Source: Streptomyces sp. NBC_01669 (GTDB lineage: Bacteria > Actinomycetota > Actinomycetes > Streptomycetales > Streptomycetaceae). Taken from it: a stretch of DNA of 64,000 nt. Positions within the stretch are counted from its first letter, which is position 1. The number at the start of each line of letters is the position of its first letter. The stretch covers positions 2,728,001-2,792,000 of the forward strand of contig NZ_JAPEQG010000001.1 of assembly GCF_026339735.1 (NCBI RefSeq). The letters run 5' to 3'. Shown in pieces: positions 31,207 through 40,386 of this stretch. The notes under the pieces were generated by a model. It worked only from the letters and a program-made list of their open reading frames with translations, was not told where the DNA came from and did not search any database. The translations under genes and the position numbers were made by a program.

Positions 31207-32571
31207 ATGATGGGTTCCGCGACGCGGACACGTCCGGCCGGTAACACACGGCTCTCCGGTCCTCCCCGGACCACCGGAGCAGCAGCCTCCGGCGTCCCGG
31301 ACGGGGGCGCCCACGGCCCCGGCGGACAGGCCGCGCCGCGGCTGAACGGACGCCCCGGGCGCATTGGTTCGTTCCGATTGCAACAACTCGTGTTGATCGA
31401 GATCGCGGCCGCGCTGCTCTTCGCCGCGTGGGTGGTCGAACCCCTGCTGCTGGTCCCGGCCACAGTGTTCGCCGCGCTGCTGGTGATGCTCGCCGTCGTC
31501 CGCAGGCACCGCCGTTCGCTGCCGGAGTGGCTGGCCACCGCGCTCGCCCTGCGCGCACGCACCCGCAGGGCCGCCTCGCTGGTGCTGCCCGCGGGTACCG
31601 AGCCGGGGATCGCGCCCGTCGTCGAGTGCGACCCGGCGCTGCGTACCTACGCGTTCAGCGACCGCGATCGGCGGCCGGTCGGCATGATCGGCGACGGTAC
31701 GTTCGTCACAGCCGTCCTGCAGATCGAGTCGGACGCCACGGCGCTGCGGCCCGACCGGTCCGCGCGGCCGCTGCCCCTGGCGCTCGTGAGGGATGTGCTC
31801 CACGTCGACGGCATCCGTCTGGAGTCGGCGCAGATCGTGCAGCACACCCAGCCCGCACCCGCCCCGCATCTGCCCGCACAGTCCATCGCGGCGCGCAACT
31901 ACGCGCCGCTGCAGGCGCAGACGGGGTCGCCCGCGCTCCGGATCACTTGGATCGCACTCAAGCTCGACCCCGAGCTCTGCCCGGAGGCCGTGCAGGCGCG
32001 CGGCGGCGGCATCGTAGGGGCGCAGAAGTGCGTGGTGCGCGCCGGCGACCAGCTGGCCAGCCGGCTGGCCGGGGCGGGATTCCGCGCGAAAGTACTGACC
32101 GAGCAGGAGTTGACGTCGGCGATCGCGACCTCGGCCTGCGTCAGCCAGATGGCGATGGCGCAGGCGGGCCGGACCGGGTCGCCGGTACGGCGCACCGAGG
32201 AGACCTCCCGGACCTGGCGCTGCGACGACCGGCGTCACACCACCTACTGGGTGGGCCGCTGGCCGCAGTTCGGCACCGGCGGCGGCAGCGGTGCGGGGAA
32301 CGGCGGGGCGTCTATGCCGCAGCTGGTCGCCCTGCTCACCTCGATCCCGGCGCTGGCCACGACCTTCAGTTTGACGATGAGTCACACCGCACGGCAGGAG
32401 ATCTCGATCGCGGGGCACGTCCGGATCACCGGGCGCAGCGACGAGGAACTGCTGGCCGCGCGACACGAGTTGGAGCGCACGGCGCGTGGCGTGAAGACGT
32501 CACTGGTTCGGCTCGACCGCGAGCAACTGCCCGGCATGCTCGCCACACTGCCGCTCGGGGGTACCCGCTGA
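31207..32571 (+). CDS. eccE: Type VII secretion protein EccE
   Basis: A 454-aa protein: Gly/Pro-rich N-terminus, two membrane helices at about 60-80 and 82-98 (VLIEIAAALLFAAWVV and LLVPATVFAALLVMLAVV), then a soluble domain with VRDVLHVDGIRLESAQIV, WIALKLDPELCPEAVQARGGG and WRCDDRRHTTYWVGRWP, features of the EccE/T7 peripheral subunit. It begins with two consecutive Met codons; the first is used here. It overlaps the next gene by one nucleotide. EccE stabilises the ESX membrane complex. Confidence 0.9.
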   Translation: MMGSATRTRPAGNTRLSGPPRTTGAAASGVPDGGAHGPGGQAAPRLNGRPGRIGSFRLQQLVLIEIAAALLFAAWVVEPLLLVPATVFAALLVMLAVVRRHRRSLPEWLATALALRARTRRAASLVLPAGTEPGIAPVVECDPALRTYAFSDRDRRPVGMIGDGTFVTAVLQIESDATALRPDRSARPLPLALVRDVLHVDGIRLESAQIVQHTQPAPAPHLPAQSIAARNYAPLQAQTGSPALRITWIALKLDPELCPEAVQARGGGIVGAQKCVVRAGDQLASRLAGAGFRAKVLTEQELTSAIATSACVSQMAMAQAGRTGSPVRRTEETSRTWRCDDRRHTTYWVGRWPQFGTGGGSGAGNGGASMPQLVALLTSIPALATTFSLTMSHTARQEISIAGHVRITGRSDEELLAARHELERTARGVKTSLVRLDREQLPGMLATLPLGGTR

Positions 32572-33293
32572 TGTCATCCTCCACCCGTGCTCGCACCCGG
32601 CTGGGCTTCGGACTGATCGGACCGCGACGGGAGCGCCACACGGTCTCCGTCGACCAACTGGCAGCACTGGCCCTTCCGGTGGGTGACGACGGCACCGTGA
32701 TCGGTGTGGACGCCGAAGGGCGGCCCGCCGTGCTGGGCCTCAACCGGCCGACCCCGTACGACGTCACGCTGATCGGCGGGCTGTGGACGGCACAGGTGCT
32801 GGCGCTGCGGGCGGCGGCGACCGGTGCCCGGATCGTGGTGGAGACCGGCCGCGCCCACGCCTGGGCGACTCTCGCGCAGGCGGCCGGCGGCGGCCAGCCG
32901 TGCATCTCGCTGCACGACGTGGGGCGGGTGCCGCCGCAGGGCGCCTCGGCCGGCAGCCCGGTGGTCGTGGTGCGGGACTGCGGCATGCGGCCGCCGCGCG
33001 GGCGCGTGGTGTCCGGTCCCTGGCAGTCGGTGCTGACGCTGCTTCCGTATCTGAGTCCCGTGGCGCCCCGGCTGATCGAGAAGTCGTCCCTGGTGGGGAT
33101 TCAGCGAGTGTCTCCCGATGAAGCGGCGCAGATCGGGCGAATCGTGCACCTGTCGGCGACCGAGACGCAGGCACTGTCGACTCTGGCGGACGGGGTCACC
33201 CTCTGGTGCGGGAAGGGGGACCGGCAGTTCGTGATGACTCAGGCAACCGATGCCGAGAGCGGCCTGCTGGGCAGTGCGCGCCGGATGGACTGA
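32571..33293 (+). CDS. Unrecognised protein overlapping eccE
   Basis: A 240-aa protein, MSSSTRARTRLGFGLIGPRR at the start, in the TGATG overlap with the eccE stop. I do not recognise the family. It has no signal peptide and no membrane helix. Mid-section VTLIGGLWTAQVLALRAAATGARIVVETG looks like alpha/beta nucleotide-binding-fold secondary structure but has no Walker A motif. Later features are PVVVVRDCGMRPPRG, GPWQSVLTLLPYLSPV and TETQALSTLADGVTLW. Coupling with eccE suggests a secretion-system accessory role. Confidence 0.75.
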   Translation: MSSSTRARTRLGFGLIGPRRERHTVSVDQLAALALPVGDDGTVIGVDAEGRPAVLGLNRPTPYDVTLIGGLWTAQVLALRAAATGARIVVETGRAHAWATLAQAAGGGQPCISLHDVGRVPPQGASAGSPVVVVRDCGMRPPRGRVVSGPWQSVLTLLPYLSPVAPRLIEKSSLVGIQRVSPDEAAQIGRIVHLSATETQALSTLADGVTLWCGKGDRQFVMTQATDAESGLLGSARRMD

Positions 33294-33589
33294 GCGTACG
33301 GGGCGTTTGGAATTCCGTACGTAGATGTACAAGTTTGACCGCTTCGCCGTTCACAATCCGCCGCACTCGGTTCACTTGAGGGCAGTGAGTGATGCACGGG
33401 ACAGCTCTTACGGTGCCCTACGGCCTGCCGGAGCGGGCCCGATGACGATTAGGGTGGGTCCGGGCGCGGCAGAAGACCTGCGGGCAGGCAATGCGCGCCC
33501 CGAGGGGGAGAGCCGGGCGGTTCGGAATACGGGAACGGCCGCCCCCACCCACCACGGCACAAGGGTGCTCGACCACACCAGGAGGCAAA

Positions 33590-36202
33590 GTGAACGGCGA
33601 TCGGGACGAAATCCGAGGGGGCTGGAACAGGCCCGTCGACGAGTCGTCCGACGCGGAGCCCGCCGAGATGACGGGTGAGTTCACCATCGACTACACCCCG
33701 CCCGCCTGGTACACGCAGAACGCGTCGGGGGACTCGTCGGGCGGGGCCGGAACACACCTGGCGCCGCCTCCGCCGCCCCATGGTGCGCCTGTGTCCGCGC
33801 CCGGGCTGCCGGCCGGGGGCGGCTTCGAACCCGACTGGACCCCGGCGCCGCCCGCGCCTGCGCCCGCTCCGCCTGTGGCGCCTATGGGTCAGACGCCTCC
33901 TGTCGCTTCCGCCGCAGCTTCTTCGCCCACCCCTGCGGAGGGCGCGGGGAACGGCGCGCCGGATCCCTTCGGGGGTGGTGATGTGGAGAGCGGCGCGACC
34001 ATGCGGTTCTCACCTGCCGCGCTGAAGCGCGAGATCGCGGAGCGGGAGGCGGCTGCGCTGGCGGCCGCGGACGGGGTGCGGGTCGGTTCCGGTGCCGGTT
34101 CCGAAGCCCCTGACGACGGCCCGGTCGGTACGGACACGGGTGTGACGGCCGGAGCCGATTCCGTACCGTCGGATTCCGTCCGGTCCGAGCAGCCCGAGCA
34201 GCCCAGCCGGGCCGATGCCGCGCAGCCTTCGGACGCGGAGGCCGACAACGGTACGGACTCCGTTGCCGAGGACGCTCCGGATGACGGCGCCGACGCTCCG
34301 TCCGACGCACCCGCCGACTCCGTGCCCGCGGCTGCCGCTCCGGCTCCGGCACCTCAGGACGCCACGCCGCCCGCCGCCCCGACGCCGTGGGCCCCGGCGC
34401 CGCCCGCGCAAGGCGGCCTGCCGCCGCTGCCGCCCTCCTTCCAGCCCGCCACTCCGCAGCCCAACGCGCCCCAGCCGGCGCCGCAGTGGCCCGCGACGGC
34501 TCCGGCTCCCGCTCCGGCGAGCGAGGCGCCCGGTGGTTACGGATTCCCGAACGCTGCACAGACACCCCAGGCGCCCCAGGCGCCGCAGGCGCCGCAGGCG
34601 CCGCAGCCCGCCCAGCTGCCCGCACCGCAGCCGCCCGCTCAGGGAACACCTGTGCAGCAGGTCAGTTACGGATTCCCCCAGCCGCCCCAGACACCGCAGG
34701 CACCGCAGTGGCCCGCACAGCAGGAAGCAGCACAGGGTGGTTACGGATTCCCGCAGCCGCCCCAGGCGCTCCAGCCCCACCAAGCGCTCCAGCCGCCCCA
34801 GGCACCCCAGCCGCCGGTTCAGGGCGCTCCGCACCTGCCCGCGCCGGTCGCCCCGCAGCCCCCTTCCCACCACCAGCAGCTGCCGCCGCAGCAACAGACG
34901 CCGCAGGGACCGCCCGTGGATCCGCGGACCGGGGCGGCCTGGCCGACGGCGGTCACGCATGACCAGCGCGAGCGGTCCGTACCGGGTGCTCCGCTCGGCT
35001 ACACGGCGGCCGTTGAGCTCTCCTCCGACCGTCTGGTCCGGGGCAAGCAGAAGGCGAAGAGCAGCCGCGCACCGTCCGCTGCGTCCCGCTTCAAGCTGGG
35101 CAGCAAGAAGGAAGAGATCGAGCGGCAGCGCAAGCTCGACCTGATCCGTACACCCGTGCTGTCCTGCTACCGGATCGCGGTCATCAGCCTCAAGGGCGGT
35201 GTCGGGAAGACCACGACGACCACCGCGCTCGGCGCGACGCTGGCCACCGAGCGGCAGGACAAGATCCTCGCCATCGACGCCAACCCGGATGCCGGTACGC
35301 TCGGCCGCCGAGTGCGCCGCGAGACCGGGGCGACCATCCGTGACCTGGTCCAGGCGATCCCGTACCTCAACTCGTACATGGACATCCGCCGCTTCACCTC
35401 TCAGGCGCCGTCCGGCCTGGAGATCATCGCCAACGACGTGGACCCGGCGGTCTCGACGACCTTCAACGACGAGGACTACCGGCGCGCGATCGACGTCCTC
35501 GGCCGGCAGTACCCGATCATCCTCACCGACTCGGGCACCGGTCTGCTCTACAGCGCGATGCGTGGGGTGTTGGACCTCGCCGATCAGTTGATCATCATCT
35601 CGACCCCGTCGGTCGACGGTGCGTCCAGCGCCTCCACCACACTGGACTGGCTCTCGGCGCACGGGTACGCGGATCTGGTGCAGCGGTCCATCACCGTCAT
35701 CTCCGGGGTCCGCGAGACCGGCAAGATGATCAAGGTCGATGACATCGTGCAACACTTCGAGACGCGCTGCCGGGGCGTGGTCGTCGTCCCGTTCGACGAG
35801 CATCTGTCGGCCGGTGCCGAGGTCGATCTCGACATGATGCGTCCGAAGACGCGTGAGGCGTACTTCAACCTCTCCGCGATGGTGGCCGAGGACTTCGCGC
35901 GCGCCCAGCAGCAGCAGGGGCTGTGGACCTCGGACGGCAGCAACCCGCCGCCGCAGTACGCCCCGCCGATGCCCGGACACCAGATGCCCGGTCAGCAGCA
36001 GTACGCGCCGCAGCAACCGGGGCAGCCGTATCCGCCCCAGCAGCCTCAACAGCCCCAGGGTCCGGGACAGCCGTATCCGCCCCAGCAGCCTTACGACGGC
36101 CGGCAGACCCAGCAGCCCTACCCGCCGCAACCGGGTCCCGGCGGGCAGCAGAACGGCTGGCAGCAGCAGCCTCCGCAGCTGCCGCCAGCGCCTCAGCAGT
36201 AA
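33590..36202 (+). CDS. Proline-rich MinD/ParA-type ATPase, EspI-like
   Basis: An 870-aa protein. An acidic, Ala/Pro/Gln-rich low-complexity region fills residues about 35-480, including three YGFP repeats. A deviant Walker A ATPase follows, KGGVGKT at 535-541, with further ParA/MinD features [28 protein letters not shown] and [12 protein letters not shown]. The C-terminal tail (about 785-870) is rich in Pro, Gln and Tyr, with QPYPPQQP repeats. This layout resembles mycobacterial EspI, a type VII-associated regulator. GTG at 33590 with GGAGG upstream is preferred. A 296-bp gap separates it from the upstream gene. Confidence 0.88.
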   Translation: MNGDRDEIRGGWNRPVDESSDAEPAEMTGEFTIDYTPPAWYTQNASGDSSGGAGTHLAPPPPPHGAPVSAPGLPAGGGFEPDWTPAPPAPAPAPPVAPMGQTPPVASAAASSPTPAEGAGNGAPDPFGGGDVESGATMRFSPAALKREIAEREAAALAAADGVRVGSGAGSEAPDDGPVGTDTGVTAGADSVPSDSVRSEQPEQPSRADAAQPSDAEADNGTDSVAEDAPDDGADAPSDAPADSVPAAAAPAPAPQDATPPAAPTPWAPAPPAQGGLPPLPPSFQPATPQPNAPQPAPQWPATAPAPAPASEAPGGYGFPNAAQTPQAPQAPQAPQAPQPAQLPAPQPPAQGTPVQQVSYGFPQPPQTPQAPQWPAQQEAAQGGYGFPQPPQALQPHQALQPPQAPQPPVQGAPHLPAPVAPQPPSHHQQLPPQQQTPQGPPVDPRTGAAWPTAVTHDQRERSVPGAPLGYTAAVELSSDRLVRGKQKAKSSRAPSAASRFKLGSKKEEIERQRKLDLIRTPVLSCYRIAVISLKGGVGKTTTTTALGATLATERQDKILAIDANPDAGTLGRRVRRETGATIRDLVQAIPYLNSYMDIRRFTSQAPSGLEIIANDVDPAVSTTFNDEDYRRAIDVLGRQYPIILTDSGTGLLYSAMRGVLDLADQLIIISTPSVDGASSASTTLDWLSAHGYADLVQRSITVISGVRETGKMIKVDDIVQHFETRCRGVVVVPFDEHLSAGAEVDLDMMRPKTREAYFNLSAMVAEDFARAQQQQGLWTSDGSNPPPQYAPPMPGHQMPGQQQYAPQQPGQPYPPQQPQQPQGPGQPYPPQQPYDGRQTQQPYPPQPGPGGQQNGWQQQPPQLPPAPQQ

Positions 36203-36224
36203 GGCATCAGAGGTCTGAACCAAT

Positions 36225-36258
36225 GAGGGCCCGCACCGTTCCCACGGTGCGGGCCCTC
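36225..36258 (+). terminator. Terminator after the EspI-like gene
   Basis: Perfect 14-bp stem GAGGGCCCGCACCG / CGGTGCGGGCCCTC with a 6-nt TTCCCA loop, about 22 nt past the stop. Ends the type VII locus. Confidence 0.85.
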
Positions 36259-36296
36259 TGCGCATTCCTGCAGCCCACACGCCATTTGGCACACCG

Positions 36297-36326
36297 TTGA
36301 CGCGGCTCGACCACCGCTGATAAACC
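36297..36326 (+). promoter_or_regulatory. Candidate promoter of the peptide importer operon
   Basis: TTGACG (36297-36302) and TAAACC (36321-36326) are separated by 18 bp; a GATAAA alternative for the -10 lies two bases earlier. The spot, just upstream of the first importer gene and after the terminator, fits. Confidence 0.45.
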
Positions 36327-36399
36327 TTCGCTTCACCAGCTGGCGAACCAGAGATCAACCCGCCTTCTCCGTGCGAGTCATGACGCGAGGTCCCCGTCC

Positions 36400-38277
36400 A
36401 TGGTCACAAGAGTCCCACCACCCTCCGCTCAGCCACGCTCACGTCTGCGTACCCTCCTGGCTACCGGTGCCGCGGCCCTTGCCCTGGCCGCGGGGTCGAT
36501 CGTCCCGGGGATGCCCCTCGGCGCCGCGCCCCAGCAGGCACAGGCCGCCGACAACGGCAAGACGACGCTGACTGTCGCGGTGGCGCAGAGCGTCGACTCG
36601 CTGAGCCCGTTCCTCGCTCAGCGGCTCATGAGCACCAGCGTCCACCGGCTCATGTACGACTTCCTCACCAACTACGACGCCAAGGACAACCACACGATCC
36701 CCGGTCTCGCCACCAAGTGGGAGCCGTCCGCGGACAAGTTGACCTGGACGTACACCATTCGGTCCAACTCCAAGTGGTCGGACGGACAGCAGGCCACAGC
36801 CGAGGACGCGGCGTGGACCTTCAACAAGATGATGACCGACGAGGGCGCCGCCACGGCGAACGGCAGCTTCGTCGCCAACTTCAAGAAGGTGACGGCACCC
36901 AGCCCGGACAAGCTGGTCATCGAGCTCAAGGAACCGCAGGCCACCATGGCCGCGCTCGATGTACCGATCGTTCCCAAGCACGTCTGGGAGAAGGTCGGGG
37001 ACTTCTCGAAGTTCAACAACGACACGAAGTTCCCCATCGTGGGGAACGGGCCGTTCATCCTGACCGACTACAAGGTCGACCAGTATGTGAAGCTCAAGGC
37101 CAACAAGAACTTCTGGCGCGGTGCGCCCAAGTTCGACGAGCTGGTCTTCAAGACGTACAAGGACCAGGACGCCGCGGTCGCCGCGCTGCGCAAGGGTGAG
37201 GTGTCCTTCGTCGCGGGCGCCCCCGCGCTGACGCCCGCCCAGGCCGCGTCCCTCAAGGGCGACAAGAACATCAAGGTCAACGAGGGGCCGGGCCGCCGCT
37301 TCTTCGCACTGGCGACCAACCCGGGCGCGCAGACCAAGGACGGCAAGAAGTTCGGCAACGGCAACAAGGCCCTGCTCGACCAGAAGGTGCGCCAGGCGCT
37401 CTTCCTCTCGGTCGACCGCAAGACCATCATCGACAAGGTCTTCCAGGGGCACGCCGTCGAGGGCCAGGGGTACATCCCGCCGCGCTACGGGGACTACTTC
37501 TGGCAGCCGTCCGACAGCCAGACGCTGGCGTACGACCCGGCCCGGGCGGCCAAGCTGCTCGACCAGGCGGGCTACAAGCTCAAGGGCGACCAGCGTGTCG
37601 GCAAGGACGGCAAGCCGCTCGACCTGCGCATCCTGTGCCATGCCACGGACCCCAACGACAAGGCGATCGGCAAGTACCTCAAGGAGTGGTGGGGCAAGCT
37701 CGGCATCGGGCTGAAGGTGGACTGTCTCGACGACGTCTCCGTGCCCTGGTATGCCGGTGAGTACGACCTCGCGTTCGACGGCTGGTCCGTCAACCCGGAC
37801 CCGGACTTCGTCCTCGGCATCCACACCTGCTCCGCCCTGCCCGCCAAGGCCAAGGAGAGCGCCGCCACGGACAACTTCATCTGCGACAAGACGTATGACG
37901 AGCTGTACAAGAAGCAGCTCGCCGAGTACGACCCGGCCAAGCGGGCGGACACCGTCAAGCAGATGGAGTCGTGGTTGTACGACTCCGGGTACATGAACAT
38001 CATCGCGTACCCGAACGCGGTCGAGGCGTACCGGACGGACCAGATCAAGTCCATCACCACCATGCCCGAGGCGGCCGGCAACATCTACGGCCAGGATGGG
38101 TACTGGAGTTGGTGGTCGGCCGTTCCGACGGCCGACGGCAAGAGCGGTTCGGGCAGCGACAACGGTGGCAACTCCACCGGTGTCGTCATCGGCATCGTCG
38201 TCGCCGTGGTGGTGCTCGCCGGTGGCGGGTTCCTCATCACGCGTCGCCGCCGCACCACGGCGGAGGACCGCGAATAA
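36400..38277 (+). CDS. ABC transporter solute-binding protein (family 5), membrane-anchored type
   Basis: A 625-aa peptide/nickel-type substrate-binding protein. A Sec signal peptide (about 1-49) ends in AQAA with a likely cleavage before DNGKTTLTVAV; no lipobox Cys is present. The periplasmic-binding fold shows DSLSPFLAQ, ATKWEPSADKLTWTYTIR, WSDGQQATAEDAAWTFNKM and IVGNGPF. The C-terminus has a hydrophobic helix (about 593-615, VVIGIVVAVVVLAGGGFLI) followed by TRRRRTT, so it is anchored in the membrane by a C-terminal tail. Substrate is probably an oligopeptide or dipeptide, judging by the four downstream genes. Confidence 0.93.
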   Translation: MVTRVPPPSAQPRSRLRTLLATGAAALALAAGSIVPGMPLGAAPQQAQAADNGKTTLTVAVAQSVDSLSPFLAQRLMSTSVHRLMYDFLTNYDAKDNHTIPGLATKWEPSADKLTWTYTIRSNSKWSDGQQATAEDAAWTFNKMMTDEGAATANGSFVANFKKVTAPSPDKLVIELKEPQATMAALDVPIVPKHVWEKVGDFSKFNNDTKFPIVGNGPFILTDYKVDQYVKLKANKNFWRGAPKFDELVFKTYKDQDAAVAALRKGEVSFVAGAPALTPAQAASLKGDKNIKVNEGPGRRFFALATNPGAQTKDGKKFGNGNKALLDQKVRQALFLSVDRKTIIDKVFQGHAVEGQGYIPPRYGDYFWQPSDSQTLAYDPARAAKLLDQAGYKLKGDQRVGKDGKPLDLRILCHATDPNDKAIGKYLKEWWGKLGIGLKVDCLDDVSVPWYAGEYDLAFDGWSVNPDPDFVLGIHTCSALPAKAKESAATDNFICDKTYDELYKKQLAEYDPAKRADTVKQMESWLYDSGYMNIIAYPNAVEAYRTDQIKSITTMPEAAGNIYGQDGYWSWWSAVPTADGKSGSGSDNGGNSTGVVIGIVVAVVVLAGGGFLITRRRRTTAEDRE

Positions 38278-38294
38278 TCACGCGAACGGGATGA

Positions 38295-38341
38295 GAGGGA
38301 CCGGCAGCACGGGGTCGCGACACCCTCCCTGCCGGTCCCTC
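38295..38341 (+). repeat. Intercistronic hairpin in the importer operon
   Basis: Arms GAGGGACCGGCAG and CTGCCGGTCCCTC (13 bp, perfect) around a 21-nt loop, between the binding-protein gene and the first permease gene. Such hairpins in ABC operons often stabilise the upstream transcript or attenuate the downstream one; this is inferred. Confidence 0.6.
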
Positions 38342-38371
38342 CAAGTGCAGCACGAGTAACGAGAGTTCCCC

Positions 38372-39454
38372 ATGACAGCTGACAGCACTCCGGCGCTCGT
38401 GCAGAACGCGGATGCGGACACCGACGGCCCGGCTCCGGCCGGGCCGTCGGCCGCCCGCGGCCCACGGGCGCGCAACACCAAGGCCTATCTCCAGTACGTG
38501 GCAGCCAAGATCGCGGGAGCGGTTGTCTCACTGTTCGCCGTTCTGGTCACCAGTTTCTTCCTCTTCCGGCTCATCCCCAGCGACCCTGTGAAGCAGATGA
38601 CCGGCGGCCGCCGCGTCTCCGCGGAGCAGCTGGAGTCGCTCAGACACCAGTTCGGCCTCGACCAGCCGCTCTGGAAGCAGTTCACGAGTTATGTGGGTGA
38701 CGCGCTGACCGGGGACTTCGGTACCTCGTTCCAGTTCCACGCCCCCGTCATCGACAAGATCACCGAGGCGCTCCCGGCAACGGTGCTGCTCACCGGCACG
38801 GCGTACGTCCTCTACACCGCGCTCGGTATCTGGCTGGGCACCCGTACGGCCTGGCGCAACGGCTCCCGCAGCGATCGCTTCAACACCGCGTTCGCGCTCA
38901 CGCTCTACTCGGTGCCGTCGTTCTGGCTCGGTCTGCTGCTCATCATCGTCTTCTCGGTGGGCATCGGCCCGATCCCCGGCATGTTCCCGACGGGGGGCCT
39001 GGAGTCGGGCGGGGAGACCGGCTTCGCGTACGTCATCGATGTCGCCCATCACCTGGTGCTTCCGGTGATCACACTGGTCGCGGTCGGCTATGCGCAGACG
39101 CTCCTCGTGATGCGTTCCTCGCTCCTGGACGAGATGGGCAGCGACTATCTGACGACGGCTCGCGCAAAGGGGCTCCGTGACGATGTCGTACGGCGCAAGC
39201 ACGCCGTTCCGAACGCGATGCTGCCGACATTCACACTGATGTTCGTGAACCTGGGGCATGTCGTGGCGGGCCAGATCCTGGTCGAGACGGTGTTCTCCTG
39301 GCCTGGTCTCGGCGGTCTCTTCTACCAGGGGCTCAGCGTTCCCGACCTCCCCCTCGTCCAAGGGCTGTTCTTCGTCTTCGCCACTGCGGTGATCCTGGCG
39401 AACACCCTCGCCGACGTGCTGTATCCGCTGCTCGATCCCCGGGTGGGCCGATGA
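38372..39454 (+). CDS. ABC transporter permease (DppB/OppB type)
   Basis: A 360-aa inner-membrane permease. A polar N-terminus of about 50 residues precedes the first helix (AGAVVSLFAVLVTSFFLF); about six helices follow. The EAA-type coupling loop is RAKGLRDDVVRRKHAVPNAM. SFWLGLLLIIVFSVGIGP and the terminal NTLADVLYPLLDPRVG are typical of family BPD_transp_1 OppB proteins. It overlaps the next permease gene by 4 nt. Confidence 0.93.
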   Translation: MTADSTPALVQNADADTDGPAPAGPSAARGPRARNTKAYLQYVAAKIAGAVVSLFAVLVTSFFLFRLIPSDPVKQMTGGRRVSAEQLESLRHQFGLDQPLWKQFTSYVGDALTGDFGTSFQFHAPVIDKITEALPATVLLTGTAYVLYTALGIWLGTRTAWRNGSRSDRFNTAFALTLYSVPSFWLGLLLIIVFSVGIGPIPGMFPTGGLESGGETGFAYVIDVAHHLVLPVITLVAVGYAQTLLVMRSSLLDEMGSDYLTTARAKGLRDDVVRRKHAVPNAMLPTFTLMFVNLGHVVAGQILVETVFSWPGLGGLFYQGLSVPDLPLVQGLFFVFATAVILANTLADVLYPLLDPRVGR

Positions 39455-40386
39455 CGACCGAACCATTGCCCGTGCAGAACGAAGCGGGCGTGACCACGAA
39501 CCCGCGCGCCCTGGCCCGGGCCCGTAAGCGCCAGTCCCTGGCCCGCTTCTGGCGGGAGTACCGCACGCACCGGGGAGGCCTGTGGGGGCTGGCCGGGCTC
39601 ATCCTCATCGCGCTGATCGCCGTGTTCGCGCCCACGCTGGCCGGCGCCGACTCGCAGAGCGTCACCGCCGCACCGGGCGGCGCCCTCGAATCGCCCAGCG
39701 GAGAATTCCCGCTCGGTACCGACCAGTTCGGACGCAGCGTCCTGGCACTCCTGGTGTGGGGTGCGCGCGTCTCGCTCACCGTGGGACTGCTCGCCGCGTT
39801 CCTGTGCGTGGCGATCGGCACGGTCGTCGGTATCGTCGCGGGCCACTTCCACGGCTGGTACTCGACCGTGCTGATGCGGGTCACCGACTGGTTCCTGGTG
39901 ATGCCGACCCTGGTTCTCGCGATCGCGCTCGCCACCGTGATGGACCGCTCCATCTGGACGATCATCATCGCGATCGGCGTCACCACCTGGCCGACCACGG
40001 CCCGGCTCGTCCGTGCCCAGACGCTCGCCGTGGAGTCACGCCCGTACATCGAGCGCGCCCGCGCGCTGGGCGGCGGGCACGGGCACATCATGACCCGGCA
40101 TGTGCTGCCGAACGTGATGCCGCTGGTGCTCGCGCAGACCACGCTCGTGATCTCGAGCGCAATCCTCACCGAGGCCACGCTCGCCTTCCTCGGCCTCGGC
40201 GACCCGACCATCACCTCCTGGGGCGGCATGCTCCAGGACGCACGTGAGGCGGGCGCGGTGAGCGCGGGCGACTGGTGGTACCTGGCACCGCCCGGTGTCG
40301 CCATCGCCCTGGTGGCCCTGTCGTTCACTCTGTGCGGCCGCGCGATCGAGTCCGTCCTCAACCCCAGACTGGGGGTGGCCCGTTGA
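39451..40386 (+). CDS. ABC transporter permease (DppC/OppC type)
   Basis: A 311-aa second permease. N-terminal OppC-like segment LARFWREYRTHRGGLWGL then the first helix; the conserved LGTDQFGRSVLALLVWGARVS follows, and the EAA loop is RARALGGGHGHIMTRHVLPN. GDPTITSWGGMLQDAR is typical of DppC. ATGA overlap with the upstream gene and close overlap with the ATPase gene indicate one operon. Confidence 0.93.
   Translation: MTTEPLPVQNEAGVTTNPRALARARKRQSLARFWREYRTHRGGLWGLAGLILIALIAVFAPTLAGADSQSVTAAPGGALESPSGEFPLGTDQFGRSVLALLVWGARVSLTVGLLAAFLCVAIGTVVGIVAGHFHGWYSTVLMRVTDWFLVMPTLVLAIALATVMDRSIWTIIIAIGVTTWPTTARLVRAQTLAVESRPYIERARALGGGHGHIMTRHVLPNVMPLVLAQTTLVISSAILTEATLAFLGLGDPTITSWGGMLQDAREAGAVSAGDWWYLAPPGVAIALVALSFTLCGRAIESVLNPRLGVAR

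Noticed and set aside
30983..31558. In-frame N-terminal extension of eccB by 192 residues
   Set aside because: It overlaps the divergent eccE gene and its promoter region and contains no EccB features; the real start is at 30982.
33325..33678. 117-aa plus-strand frame before the EspI-like gene
   Set aside because: It overlaps the real start region, has no ribosome binding site and no recognisable content.
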